A stretch of DNA of 19,332 bases from Chloroflexota bacterium (GCA_022561095.1 JADFRV010000024.1:1-19332), one strand, 5' to 3'. Counted from the first letter of the stretch, positions 6,462-17,847 are shown. Numbers and translations: made by a program. The notes: generated by a model not told the origin, from the letters alone.

Positions 6462-7402
6462 AGCTTGTCACCTGGGCTCAGTTCTACGTGCGCCGCCAAC
6501 GCTCTCTCGCTGGCCGCAGATGCCGCGTAGCGCTGCAGCATCGCCCCCCGCGATCGCCAGCCGGCCAGCCTCTGCACGTCGCCCTCAGAGCCGCCGTCAG
6601 ACAGCCATTGGTGGACGAAGCTGTGTCGCAACATGTGGGGGTAGACGCCGGGGATACCTACCCTCTCCCCTGCCGCCCTGATCGCCCGGTAGGCGCTCTC
6701 CCGCTTCAGCGGCATACCCTTGCGGCCCATCCACAGGTGCGGGTCCGTAATACCGCGGCGGCCGCGCTCCGTCAGGTAGCGCATCAGCCGCGTACGCACC
6801 CTGGAGCCGACGCGGACGGGCCGCTCTCGCCGCCCCTTGCCCCAGACCCGGACGTGGCCGTCCTCTCCAACGTCGTCGACGGTGAGGGCCAGACACTCGC
6901 TGATCCGCACCCCGCTGTCATAGAGGAAGTGGATCATCGCCGCGTCTCGCAGCCCCAGGAGGGACTTGTCGCAGCCGTCGATTATCTTCTTGATCTGCTC
7001 CCGAGACAGGACGGGCACCTCCGCCTCTGTGACCCTCTGGCGGGGCAGCTTCACCGTGATGTCCTCGACGGGCAGGTCGCAGACGTCCCGCAAGAAGACG
7101 TAGAAGCGCCGTAGCCCCTGGATGCGCAGGTTCACCGTGGGGGCGGAGCGATCCTTAGACAATTCCGCCTGCCAGCTCCGGGCGTGTTCCGTGCTGGCAT
7201 CCTCGGGCTCGATGTTCAGCCCCAGGCCGACGAGGAAGTCCCTGAATCCGATTGCCGATCTCAGGTAGATGTCACTGGTAGCCGGCGAGAGGTTGGCGCC
7301 GGAGGGCCCCAGGTGCTCCCGCCACTCGGCGATGCGCAGGTCCCAGGAGTTTCCCGATTCTAGTAGCTCCCGTAATGTTGCGTTGCTGCTAGTCAGGCCC
7401 AT
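6458..7402 (-). CDS. int: Tyrosine recombinase (phage-type integrase)
   Basis: The 314-aa protein catalyses site-specific integration and excision through a covalent 3'-phosphotyrosine intermediate. Residues about 12-110 form the SAM-like core-binding domain, and 125-300 the catalytic domain with the full set: Arg166 (DSGVRISE), Lys189 (WGKGRRERP), His256 and Arg259 (HMLRHSF), Trp282 in the H/W position (LAGWRSR) and nucleophile Tyr292 (LQRYAAS). The ATG at 7402 is chosen for its strong AAAGGAGGG site 6 nt upstream; a longer frame to 7459 lacks one. It resembles XerC/XerD in size but heads a phage-type operon (141-aa gene, xis-like gene), so a mobile-element integrase is the best reading. It lies next to the rRNA operon terminator, which marks the likely edge of the element. 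Confidence 0.92.
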   Translation of the reverse strand: MGLTSSNATLRELLESGNSWDLRIAEWREHLGPSGANLSPATSDIYLRSAIGFRDFLVGLGLNIEPEDASTEHARSWQAELSKDRSAPTVNLRIQGLRRFYVFLRDVCDLPVEDITVKLPRQRVTEAEVPVLSREQIKKIIDGCDKSLLGLRDAAMIHFLYDSGVRISECLALTVDDVGEDGHVRVWGKGRRERPVRVGSRVRTRLMRYLTERGRRGITDPHLWMGRKGMPLKRESAYRAIRAAGERVGIPGVYPHMLRHSFVHQWLSDGGSEGDVQRLAGWRSRGAMLQRYAASAASERALAAHVELSPGDKL

Positions 7403-7429
7403 GTTTGCCCTCCTTTCGTGTCTGTCCGT

Positions 7430-7435
7430 ATTGTA
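7430..7435 (-). promoter_or_regulatory. Likely -10 box of the integrase promoter
   Basis: TACAAT on the minus strand lies 27 nt before the integrase ATG. The -35 is poor: TGTCAT at 17-bp spacing or TTGTGT at 20 bp. The short leader carries a strong Shine-Dalgarno sequence. Confidence 0.4.
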
Positions 7436-7460
7436 CACGAATGCAACGCAGTATGACACA

Positions 7461-7474
7461 ACGTTACGTAGCGT
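7461..7474. promoter_or_regulatory. Near-palindrome upstream of the integrase promoter
   Basis: acgttacgtagcgt is symmetric around tacgta apart from one base pair and lies just upstream of the putative -35 region. It could be an operator or part of the attachment site. The rest of 7475-7577 holds no gene or further structure that I can name. Confidence 0.25.
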
Positions 7475-7577
7475 ACAGAGGAGCTGAGTGGAAGATGAGT
7501 GAACGGTGAAGGATCAGTTTGAAGTTAGGGGGCGGAGGGCCGGGGCTGGAGTTTAGAGCCCGCGAGCCAGCATCGCC

Positions 7578-7609
7578 AAACACAAAAACAAAGGCCCTGG
7601 CGGCGGCCT
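7578..7609 (-). terminator. Rho-independent terminator of the rRNA operon
   Basis: On the minus strand aggcc (7605-7609) pairs with ggcct (7592-7596), directly followed by a T-rich tail (ttgtttttgtgttt). It overlaps the 3' end of 5S rRNA, so termination and the 5S end stem compete or cooperate. Confidence 0.6.
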
Positions 7610-7713
7610 ATTTTCCACACCCAGTTGCCCAGGCAGTATCGTCAGCGCTGAGGCGTTTCACTTCCGTGTTCGGGATGGGAACGGGTGGTTCCACCTCGCT
7701 CTAGCCACCAGGA
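7594..7713 (-). rRNA. rrf: 5S ribosomal RNA
   Basis: The minus strand reads cctggtggc at the 5' end and gccgccagg at the 3' end, forming the terminal stem, with the conserved 5S core ccgttcccatcccgaacacg between. Length is about 120 nt as expected. It is the last gene of the operon and merges into the terminator. Ends are placed from the terminal stem and may be off by one or two bases. Confidence 0.93.
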
Positions 7714-7737
7714 GCCTTGGTCTTACGGTTTGTCAGC

Positions 7738-7766
7738 CTTGCGGACCGGCGGGGCCGGCCCGCAAG
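7738..7766 (-). other. GC-rich hairpin between tRNA-fMet and 5S
   Basis: cttgcgg...ccgcaag arms with an inner ggcc-type pairing form a strong hairpin in the 63-nt spacer. It lacks a T-run, so a processing signal separating fMet and 5S is more likely than a terminator. Confidence 0.45.
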
Positions 7767-7776
7767 CGTTATCGTT

Positions 7777-7851
7777 TGGTAGCGGGGGTGGGACTCGAAC
7801 CCACGACCTCCGGGTTATGAGCCCGGCGAGCTGCCGCTGCTCCACCCCGCG
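7777..7851 (-). tRNA. Initiator tRNA-fMet (CAT)
   Basis: The cloverleaf has anticodon CAT in loop ctCATaa, acceptor strand CGCGGGG, T-arm gtggg-TTCGAGT-cccac and an encoded CCA. Initiator marks are present: three G-C pairs in a row in the anticodon stem (GGG/CCC) and no Watson-Crick pair at 1-72. That mismatch is C1:U72 here rather than the usual C1:A72. The gene lies between 23S and 5S, so its supply is tied to ribosome synthesis. Confidence 0.95.
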
Positions 7852-7889
7852 ATGTGGACGAACAGAGAGTGCCTGATACGTTTTGTGGG

Positions 7890-7902
7890 GGTAATGGATT
7901 GG

Positions 7903-7906
<4 letters not shown>
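7890..7906 (-). repeat. 23S processing stem, 3' arm
   Basis: This 17-mer is the perfect reverse complement of 10906-10922. The two arms flank mature 23S and should form the RNase III processing stem of the precursor. Confidence 0.85.
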
Positions 7907-10905
<2,999 letters not shown>

Positions 10906-10908
<3 letters not shown>

Positions 10909-10922
10909 ACCAATCCATTACC
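10906..10922 (-). repeat. 23S processing stem, 5' arm
   Basis: Perfect 17-bp complement of 7890-7906, at the 5' boundary of 23S. Confidence 0.85.
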
Positions 10923-11101
10923 ACCACAACGCGGGGTTGTGATCCCTCAGGTCACTCTCTATTCATCTGTTAAGGTGCTCCCCGGCTTCCCGCCGGGCTT
11001 CCCTGCCGAAGTATCCTTCGGCGGGGGAGTCCGCCTGGAAGTTGATCTACTCACGAAGAGACCGGCCTGACGTGGGCCGATCCCTCTGCCACCAGACCCC
11101 T

Positions 11102-11130
11102 ATTCTTCCCTCCTTCTATTCTATTGTCAA
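11102..11130 (-). promoter_or_regulatory. Promoter-like or boxA-like element in the 16S-23S spacer
   Basis: The minus strand has an exact TTGACA (11125-11130), 17 nt, then AAGAAT (11102-11107; four of six -10 bases). The same TTGACA sits in tgcccttgacaatag, which resembles the boxA antitermination element found after spacer tRNAs. It could be an internal promoter for 23S or a boxA. The rest of the 23S-tRNA-Ala spacer (10923-11175) has two hairpins (gccgaag/cttcggc and cccggc/gccggg) and no gene. Confidence 0.4.
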
Positions 11131-11175
11131 GGGCAATCTCCCTGCAATCTTCACTCTTTCCTCTGCCGGCTGCGC

Positions 11176-11251
11176 TGGTGGAGCCGGGGGGACTCGAACC
11201 CCCGACTTCCGCCTTGCAAAGGCGGCGCTCTCCCAACTGAGCTACGGCCCC
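11176..11251 (-). tRNA. tRNA-Ala (TGC)
   Basis: Complete cloverleaf with anticodon TGC, acceptor GGGGCCG/CGGCTCC giving the G3:U70 alanine identity pair, discriminator A and encoded CCA. It sits in the 16S-23S spacer with tRNA-Ile, the common bacterial arrangement. Confidence 0.97.
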
Positions 11252-11267
11252 ACTGTCTGCCGTTGCA

Positions 11268-11344
11268 TGGTGGGCGATGGTGGACTCGAACCACCGACCT
11301 CGGTCTTATCAGGACCGCGCTCTAACCAGCTGAGCTAATCGCCC
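11268..11344 (-). tRNA. tRNA-Ile (GAT)
   Basis: Complete cloverleaf with anticodon GAT, acceptor GGGCGAT/ATCGCCC, discriminator A and encoded CCA. It is 16 nt upstream of tRNA-Ala in transcription order. Confidence 0.97.
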
Positions 11345-11427
11345 ACCTTGTTGAGGGTCGGCGGTCATCGCCCACAATTCCCAGCGGGGCTGCCGCCTGG
11401 CCGCCCGTTCGGGCTGGCCCTTAACCC

Positions 11428-11445
11428 CTGCATAGCGGATGGAAG
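11428..11445 (-). repeat. 16S processing stem, 3' arm
   Basis: Perfect 18-nt reverse complement of 13087-13104, located in the 197-nt spacer between 16S and tRNA-Ile. It should form the pre-16S RNase III stem. Confidence 0.85.
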
Positions 11446-11541
11446 CGCTTGGCGGTGCTTACCTTAACTGCCCCAAACTAGGTTCGGGGATCGACCTAGG
11501 AGATGGCAGGGCCTATATAGGACCGTGCGGTTTCTCCCTAG

Positions 11542-13040
<1,499 letters not shown>

Positions 13041-13086
13041 GATTCGCGTTTGTTCCCAGCCTAAAGTTTAGACTGGTTGCCTCGCA

Positions 13087-13104
13087 CTTCCATCCGCTAT
13101 GCAG
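13087..13104 (-). repeat. 16S processing stem, 5' arm
   Basis: Perfect 18-nt complement of 11428-11445, about 47 nt before the 5' end of 16S. Confidence 0.85.
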
Positions 13105-13117
13105 TTGTTAAAGTACC
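13101..13117 (-). promoter_or_regulatory. boxA-like antitermination element 2
   Basis: ggtacTTTAACAactgc on the minus strand resembles bacterial rrn boxA (TGCTCTTTAACA) and begins about 8 nt downstream of the start expected from promoter P2. It overlaps the 16S processing stem by 4 nt. Confidence 0.45.
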
Positions 13118-13131
13118 AGCGCCAAACGCAC

Positions 13132-13160
13132 AGCATACGCAATCGTCCCACGCCCGTCAA
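13132..13160 (-). promoter_or_regulatory. rRNA promoter P2
   Basis: TTGACG (13155-13160), 17-nt spacer, TATGCT (13132-13137) on the minus strand, a good sigma-70-type match just upstream of 16S. Confidence 0.65.
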
Positions 13161-13191
13161 CCTATCTGACCCGCGTGGGACTCAGTTGGCG

Positions 13192-13204
13192 CTATTAAAG
13201 AACT
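13192..13204 (-). promoter_or_regulatory. boxA-like antitermination element 1
   Basis: agttCTTTAAtag on the minus strand lies about 8 nt downstream of the start expected from promoter P1, the same position boxA 2 has relative to P2. Confidence 0.45.
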
Positions 13205-13219
13205 GCTGTTTCCGTATAT

Positions 13220-13248
13220 CTTATATCACGATAGCGCCCGCTCGTCAA
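13220..13248 (-). promoter_or_regulatory. rRNA promoter P1
   Basis: TTGACG (13243-13248), exactly 17 nt, TATAAG (13220-13225) on the minus strand. The -35 box overlaps the TGA stop codon of tilS (13245-13247), so the promoter starts where the upstream gene ends. Confidence 0.7.
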
Positions 13249-14717
13249 CGGCCGCGGCGCCTCCGCCGAAACCGCAGCCGTAGAGCGCAACGGGAGCCCT
13301 CCCGCAGCGCCGCCCGCTCATCCATGCGCTGCCCTACCACCCAGGCCACGCCCCAGGGTGCGCACACTACCGGCACCGAATCCCGCTCCTCCAGCGGCAC
13401 CTTGGCGTCCACCAGTATGTCCTGCAACTTCTTCTCTCCGCCTAGGCCCAGCGGCCGCAGACGGTCACCGCGCCGCCGCGAGCGCACCACGACACCAGGG
13501 CCGATAGCGTCGGCGTCCAGCCAAGCCTCGAACCGGGTGCGCGGCCGCGGCTCCGACGGCGGCGGCCGGACGATCTCCGCCACAGCTACCCAGCCCGGCA
13601 GCTCCGTGCGACCCGGCACCACCAGCGGCATCTCGGCAATCGTCTTTGAGGGCCTTCGCGGCGTAGAACCGATGCGCACCTCGCGCCCGCTGACCGAGGC
13701 CGTGAGCCCGTGCGGCAGCGAGACGCTGCTGCGGCGCTTAGCCAGCGCCTCCTCCACGGCGACGATGTGGACGGCCTCCACATCCGCCGTCGGGCCGGCC
13801 AGACGACGCACGGCACGGCGCAGCAGGCGCGCCCGCAGCGCCGGCGCCAAAGACGAAAACGGCTGCCTTCCAAAGGTGACGCTCTCGCTTGAGAGCGAGG
13901 CCAGCGAGCGCCACTCGGCGTCAGCGGCGTCGTCCAGGTAATCCACCGTGTCGGCGGCCGCCTGTCCCAACCGGCAGAGCGCCTCCTCAAGCCTGGGATT
14001 GAAGCCTCTCAGCGTCGGCAGCAGCTCGTGCCGGATGCGGTTGCGGGTGGCGTCCAGCAGCAGGTTCGTCGGGTCCTCCCGCGGCGTTACGCCTGCCCCG
14101 CGACAGTAGCGCAGAGTCTCGGCGCGACTCACCTCCAACAAGGGCCTAGCCAGGGCCGGCCCGCGGCCGAACGGCCAAGACGAGCGCGGCCGCAGGCCGA
14201 TGAGGCCGTCCAGGCCGCTGCCCCGCAACAAGTGCATCAGCACCGTTTCGGCGCGGTCGTCCATCGTGTGTCCCAGGACGACGACGCCCGCCTTTAGCCG
14301 TCTCGCCTCCCGCCGCAAGAAGTCGAAGCGCAGATGCCGCGCCGCCTCCTCTATCGACTCACGCCGCCTGCGTGCGCGTGCACGCACGTCGCCGGACCCG
14401 ACGGCGACGGTCAGGCCGAGCGCCCGTGCGAGGCCCCCGACTGCCGCCTCGTCCCCGCGGGCCTCCTCCCGTGAACGCAGCATGTGATCGAAGTGGGCCA
14501 CCGCCAGCTCAATCCCCAGCTCCTCCTTTAGGCGGGCAAGCACTAGCAACAAGGTCAGGGAGTCCTGCCCCCCGGACACCGCAACCAGCATACGCTCCCC
14601 CGGATTGAGCACCCGGTTGCGCCGGACGTAGCGCAGGACGCGCGTTTCCAGCCCTTTCCTGAAGGGGGTTACGGGCCTGAGGCCCTCTGGTGTGGACGGC
14701 TGCTCAGCGCGCGGCAT
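13245..14717 (-). CDS. tilS: tRNA(Ile)-lysidine synthase
   Basis: TilS uses ATP and lysine to convert C34 of tRNA-Ile(CAU) to lysidine, so that it reads AUA. The N-terminal PP-loop ATPase motif SGGQDS is at 48-53 of the 490-aa product, AHFDHMLR follows near 74-81, and LGHTMDDRAETVLMHLLRGSGLDG (148-171) and TRNRIRHELLP (224-234) are diagnostic of TilS. The C-terminal TilS_C domain appears as SRRRGDRLRPLGLGGEKKL (413-431) and ends in a very Arg-rich tail. The ATG at 14717 is preferred, but no good ribosome binding site is visible and the frame stays open to a TTG at 14756, so the start is uncertain. It is the last protein gene before the rRNA operon, with no terminator seen between them. Confidence 0.93.
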   Translation of the reverse strand: MPRAEQPSTPEGLRPVTPFRKGLETRVLRYVRRNRVLNPGERMLVAVSGGQDSLTLLLVLARLKEELGIELAVAHFDHMLRSREEARGDEAAVGGLARALGLTVAVGSGDVRARARRRRESIEEAARHLRFDFLRREARRLKAGVVVLGHTMDDRAETVLMHLLRGSGLDGLIGLRPRSSWPFGRGPALARPLLEVSRAETLRYCRGAGVTPREDPTNLLLDATRNRIRHELLPTLRGFNPRLEEALCRLGQAAADTVDYLDDAADAEWRSLASLSSESVTFGRQPFSSLAPALRARLLRRAVRRLAGPTADVEAVHIVAVEEALAKRRSSVSLPHGLTASVSGREVRIGSTPRRPSKTIAEMPLVVPGRTELPGWVAVAEIVRPPPSEPRPRTRFEAWLDADAIGPGVVVRSRRRGDRLRPLGLGGEKKLQDILVDAKVPLEERDSVPVVCAPWGVAWVVGQRMDERAALREGSRCALRLRFRRRRRGR

Positions 14718-14776
14718 AACAGAACGGGGCGGTGACTTCGTGTCGCCGCCCCGCAATTGTATCGCTTTTCCTTACG

Positions 14777-15136
14777 CTAGCGGGTGAGCATCTGCCACCA
14801 GAGCTCACTCTCCTCAGGCGCATCAGGGTCGGGCTCGGATGTGGGAGCGGTAGAGATGACGACGATGCCACTCTCCCCTTCACGCACAAGCCCCAACTGC
14901 TCCCGCGCAACCGCCTCGATGTACTCGTCGGAGCCGAGGTGTTCGCGAAGCAACTCCAGGCGCTCGTAGCGCTGCTGCAGCTCAGCGATGTCCGCCCGCA
15001 GCCGGTCCTCCCGATCACTGAGTTGGCTGGAGCGCAGAGCGGTGACAGCACCCATGACCAGGAAGTAGCCGACGATGATAGCTGTTACCCCCAGTACGAT
15101 CCGGGTGCTCGATATCCTCGGAAGATGCTTAAGCAT
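14777..15136 (-). CDS. FtsB/DivIC-family septum formation initiator
   Basis: This 119-aa bitopic membrane protein has a short cytoplasmic N-terminus, one membrane helix (about 13-34, VLGVTAIIVGYFLVMGAVTAL) and a coiled coil (about 38-66, SQLSDREDRLRADIAELQQR). The family motif EYIEAVAREQLGLVREGE (71-88) follows, then a Pro/Glu-rich tail. FtsB/DivIC proteins join FtsL and FtsQ/DivIB in the divisome and help activate septal wall synthesis. The ATG at 15136 is preferred to a TTG at 15145; neither has a clear ribosome binding site. It lies 35 nt after the phosphatase gene and 59 nt before tilS, an order close to the divIC-tilS neighbourhood of many Gram-positive bacteria, which supports the call. 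Confidence 0.85.
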   Translation of the reverse strand: MLKHLPRISSTRIVLGVTAIIVGYFLVMGAVTALRSSQLSDREDRLRADIAELQQRYERLELLREHLGSDEYIEAVAREQLGLVREGESGIVVISTAPTSEPDPDAPEESELWWQMLTR

Positions 15137-15171
15137 CGCTGTCAATATAGAACGTGCCCTGCGGCGCCAGG

Positions 15172-15783
15172 TTAGTCCTCTTCAAGATGACAGGTGTCGT
15201 TCAGCCGCACCACCTTCACGCGCTTGGGGCTGAAGTCCAAAACGGAGACGGCTGCCACGGAGTGGCGCAGGCGGCGGAACTGTGCCAGCTCTATGCCGAG
15301 GGCGCGAGCGATCAGCGAGAGGATCACGAAGTTATGGCTGACCGCGGCGATGACCTCGTCACCGTGACGGGCAGCTAGTTCGTTCACCAGCGCCCAAGCC
15401 CGCTCCTGCACGTCCACCAGCCGCTCCCCTCCCGGCATGGTCTGGGTGGGGCCCGATCCGCTTACCCACTTCTCTAACAGGTCTGGGTAACGCTTCCTTA
15501 CTTCATCGAAGGGAAGGCCTTCGACCTCGCCGACGTCCATCTCGATCAGCCGCTCCTCCACCTGCACCTCCCGTCCGTGATGCCCCGCGACAGCTTGGGC
15601 CGTGTCCTGGGCGCGCCGCAGAGGGCTCGAATACACCGCGACGAGAGGCTCGCTGGCCAGCGCCCGCCCTACCCGCTTCGCCTGCCAGAGGCCGTGCTCG
15701 TTGAGAGGTACGTCGTCCTGCCCCAGGGCGAGACCGCGACGATTGGACTCCGTCTCCCCGTGACGGACCAGGTAAAGACGCAC
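15172..15783 (-). CDS. Histidine phosphatase family protein (phosphoglycerate mutase-like)
   Basis: The 203-aa protein starts with the family signature LVRHGETESN (5-14), in which His8 is the phosphorylated nucleophile. Arg7, Arg56/57 (SSPLRRAQDTA), Glu81 (LIEMDVGEVEG) and His150 (AVSHNFVI) complete the phosphate pocket and acid/base set. The length fits the small GpmB/CobC/PhoE branch of cofactor-independent-looking histidine phosphatases rather than the 230-250 aa glycolytic GpmA. The substrate cannot be read from sequence; broad phosphatase or alpha-ribazole phosphatase activity are alternatives. It starts 3 nt after the TIGR03936 gene ends, so it is in the same operon. Confidence 0.88.
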   Translation of the reverse strand: MRLYLVRHGETESNRRGLALGQDDVPLNEHGLWQAKRVGRALASEPLVAVYSSPLRRAQDTAQAVAGHHGREVQVEERLIEMDVGEVEGLPFDEVRKRYPDLLEKWVSGSGPTQTMPGGERLVDVQERAWALVNELAARHGDEVIAAVSHNFVILSLIARALGIELAQFRRLRHSVAAVSVLDFSPKRVKVVRLNDTCHLEED

Positions 15784-15786
15784 GCG

Positions 15787-16485
15787 CTACTCTTCCGAAT
15801 CGTCCAGGCGACGATAGGCCTGTACGACGCTCGAGGTCCTCTTCTCGTATAGGCGGCAGCGGTGGATGCGCAGCGGCGACTCCAGGCCCAGCGCTGCCAC
15901 CACCTGATCGGCGCGCCCGCTCCGATCCTGACCGACGCGAAGGCGCATCATCAACCGATAAACCCCCTCGCCCTCCATCTCCAACCGCAGCCCCAACACC
16001 AGCGGACGCAGGTCGTAGCGCTGCACCTTCGTCTCTCGCTGATGTTCCCATGGCAGCGAGCGTGTAGCGAGAAGGTCGCCGATGGCGCGGCGGATGTCTT
16101 CCGCAGAGCTGCCGCTATTGGGCACGTCTACCTCATACTCCGCCCAGCGCACCTGCGTCTGCAGGGCGGGCAGCGCCAGGCCCACCTCTCGAGCGGAGAT
16201 CGCCTCCAACCCAGGCGTCAGCATCGCCTGGAGCGCGGCAACGAACCGTGTCGGTTCGACCCGATGGCTCAGGAAAACGTCGGCGAGATCGCAGCTGGAG
16301 GTGACGCTGACCGGAAGGGGCGCAGCTATCGATATCTGAGCTGTCGAGCGCCGACCTTCAGAGTAGGCGAGCGGCAGGCCCGCCTCTCGCAGCGCCTGCT
16401 CCAGGGCGCGCATCACGTCAAGGTGCGACAGCTCCTTCGCCTCATCGCCGCGCGCGAACGTCAGGCGCAGACGCTGGACCTTCAT
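15787..16485 (-). CDS. TIGR03936 / DUF2344 (radical-SAM-linked) protein
   Basis: The 232-aa protein opens with the family pattern RLRLTFARGDEAKELSHLD (5-23) and MRALEQALREAGLPLAYSEG, followed by ISIAAPLPVSVTS (51-63). It matches the DUF2344 domain that is found fused or next to a radical SAM protein in Clostridia, Actinobacteria and Chloroflexota. The function is unknown; an RNA-related role has been suspected from gene neighbourhoods. Here the usual FNPHP-type segment after AYSEG is replaced by RRSTAQ, and no radical SAM gene is adjacent. The ATG at 16485 shares one base with the stop of the CorC-like gene (TGATG), so translation is coupled; a GTG at 16488 is also possible. Confidence 0.85.
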   Translation of the reverse strand: MKVQRLRLTFARGDEAKELSHLDVMRALEQALREAGLPLAYSEGRRSTAQISIAAPLPVSVTSSCDLADVFLSHRVEPTRFVAALQAMLTPGLEAISAREVGLALPALQTQVRWAEYEVDVPNSGSSAEDIRRAIGDLLATRSLPWEHQRETKVQRYDLRPLVLGLRLEMEGEGVYRLMMRLRVGQDRSGRADQVVAALGLESPLRIHRCRLYEKRTSSVVQAYRRLDDSEE

Positions 16486-17813
16486 CACTGCAGCTTGGCC
16501 ACAGTCAGCCGCTCCACCTTGTGCGCCCTCACCTCTGTGACGGTGACGTACAGGCCGTTGTAGACGAACTGCTCGCCCTGCTCGGGGATGCGGCCCAGAT
16601 GGCTGAGGACGAAGCCGGCAACAGTCTCGTATTCCCCTTCAGGCAAGCCCAGCTCCAAGTCCTCATTGGCGTCGGAGATGCTCATCCCGCCATCGATCTC
16701 TACGGTGCGCTCATCGAGGGTGATCACCTCCTCATCATGCCGGTGAAGTTCGTCGCCCACGTAGCCCACCAGCTCCTCCAGAAGCGTCTCCAGCGTCACC
16801 AGCCCCTCGGTGCCGCCGTATTCATCGACGACGATCGCCATCTGATGACCGGAGCGCTGCATCTCGAAGAAAAGAACGCCCGCGAACTTCGTCTCCGGCA
16901 CGTACAGAGCCGGCCGCATCGCCAGATCGATCTGCGACCCCTCGTCCAGCTGCTTCTCGGCCAGCCCGCGCAGAACGTCCTTAATGCCAACGATGCCGAT
17001 GACGTTATCGGGGCTGTCCTGGAACACAGGGAATCGAGAGTGGGGGTGCTGCGAGAAGATGGCGTACAGATCTGCGACGGTCATCCCCTTCTCCAGCCAG
17101 ACAACCTCCGTGCGCGGTATCATCACCTCATTGACACGGCGGTCTCCGAAGTGGAATACGCCCTCCAGCAGCTCCGCCTCCCCTTTCTCCACCACGCCCT
17201 CGGCGGCGCCGATGTCGATGAGCATGCGCAGCTCACCCTCGGTCACCGTCGGCGCCTGACCCAACCGCTTGCCCAGCAGCAACCGCGACAGCACGTCCGG
17301 CACGAAGGCGATCACCGCCAGCAGCGGCATCAGCGCCTGCATCGCGAAGTGAATCAGCGAACCGACGACAAGAGCGTAGCGTTCGGCGGCGCGGACGGCG
17401 AAGATCTTCGGCGTCATCTCACCGAAGATAACCGCGGCGACTGTAAGGAGGACGATGGCCACGGCGGCGCCCCAGCCGGCCTGCCCGGCGACGTCGATAG
17501 CCACGGCGGTGGCCAGCGCGGTGGCGAGGATGAGGAACAGGTTCTGGCCCAGGATGACGAAGGCGAAGAAGCGGTCCTCCCGCTCCCAGATGCGCTCTAT
17601 AGCGTGCGCTGCGCGGTTGCCCTGAGAGGCCAGATGCTTCACCCGCACCCGGCTGACAGTGAGAACGGCGGCCTCCATACTGGTGAAAAAAGTGAACAGA
17701 AAGAAGGAGACGATGAGGAGGGCGACGTTCAGCCCCAACCCTCCTCCGCCCAGGTCCAGTCCACTCTCCTGGGCGAGGACACCCAGCTCGGGCCGTAATG
17801 GAGGTATGTACAT
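16485..17813 (-). CDS. Hemolysin/CorC-HlyC family membrane protein (DUF21-CBS-CorC)
   Basis: The 442-aa protein has the standard CNNM/CorC order. A DUF21 membrane domain (about 28-190) has helices near 29-48, 85-105, 113-130 and 148-175 and the conserved GEMTPK (131-136). A tandem CBS pair (about 225-350) includes VNEVMIPRTEVVWL, HSRFPVFQDSPDNVIGIVGI and VVDEYGGTEGLVT (328-340). The C-terminal CorC_HlyC domain (about 365-440) has EIDGGMSISDANEDLELGLP. Family members are implicated in Mg/Co homeostasis as transporters or regulators; the name hemolysin is historical. It is the first gene of the minus-strand series that leads to tilS. The ATG has a weak ribosome binding site. A TATAAT 34 nt upstream supports the start region. 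Confidence 0.92.
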   Translation of the reverse strand: MYIPPLRPELGVLAQESGLDLGGGGLGLNVALLIVSFFLFTFFTSMEAAVLTVSRVRVKHLASQGNRAAHAIERIWEREDRFFAFVILGQNLFLILATALATAVAIDVAGQAGWGAAVAIVLLTVAAVIFGEMTPKIFAVRAAERYALVVGSLIHFAMQALMPLLAVIAFVPDVLSRLLLGKRLGQAPTVTEGELRMLIDIGAAEGVVEKGEAELLEGVFHFGDRRVNEVMIPRTEVVWLEKGMTVADLYAIFSQHPHSRFPVFQDSPDNVIGIVGIKDVLRGLAEKQLDEGSQIDLAMRPALYVPETKFAGVLFFEMQRSGHQMAIVVDEYGGTEGLVTLETLLEELVGYVGDELHRHDEEVITLDERTVEIDGGMSISDANEDLELGLPEGEYETVAGFVLSHLGRIPEQGEQFVYNGLYVTVTEVRAHKVERLTVAKLQ

Positions 17814-17847
17814 CTGGTGCTACACCCGCTCAGCGGCAGGCCAAACT

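Noticed and set aside
16521..17798. Plus-strand 425-aa frame opposite the CorC-like gene
   Set aside because: Rich in His/Gln/Asp/Arg with no domain pattern; it is the antisense of a clearly recognisable membrane-CBS-CorC protein.
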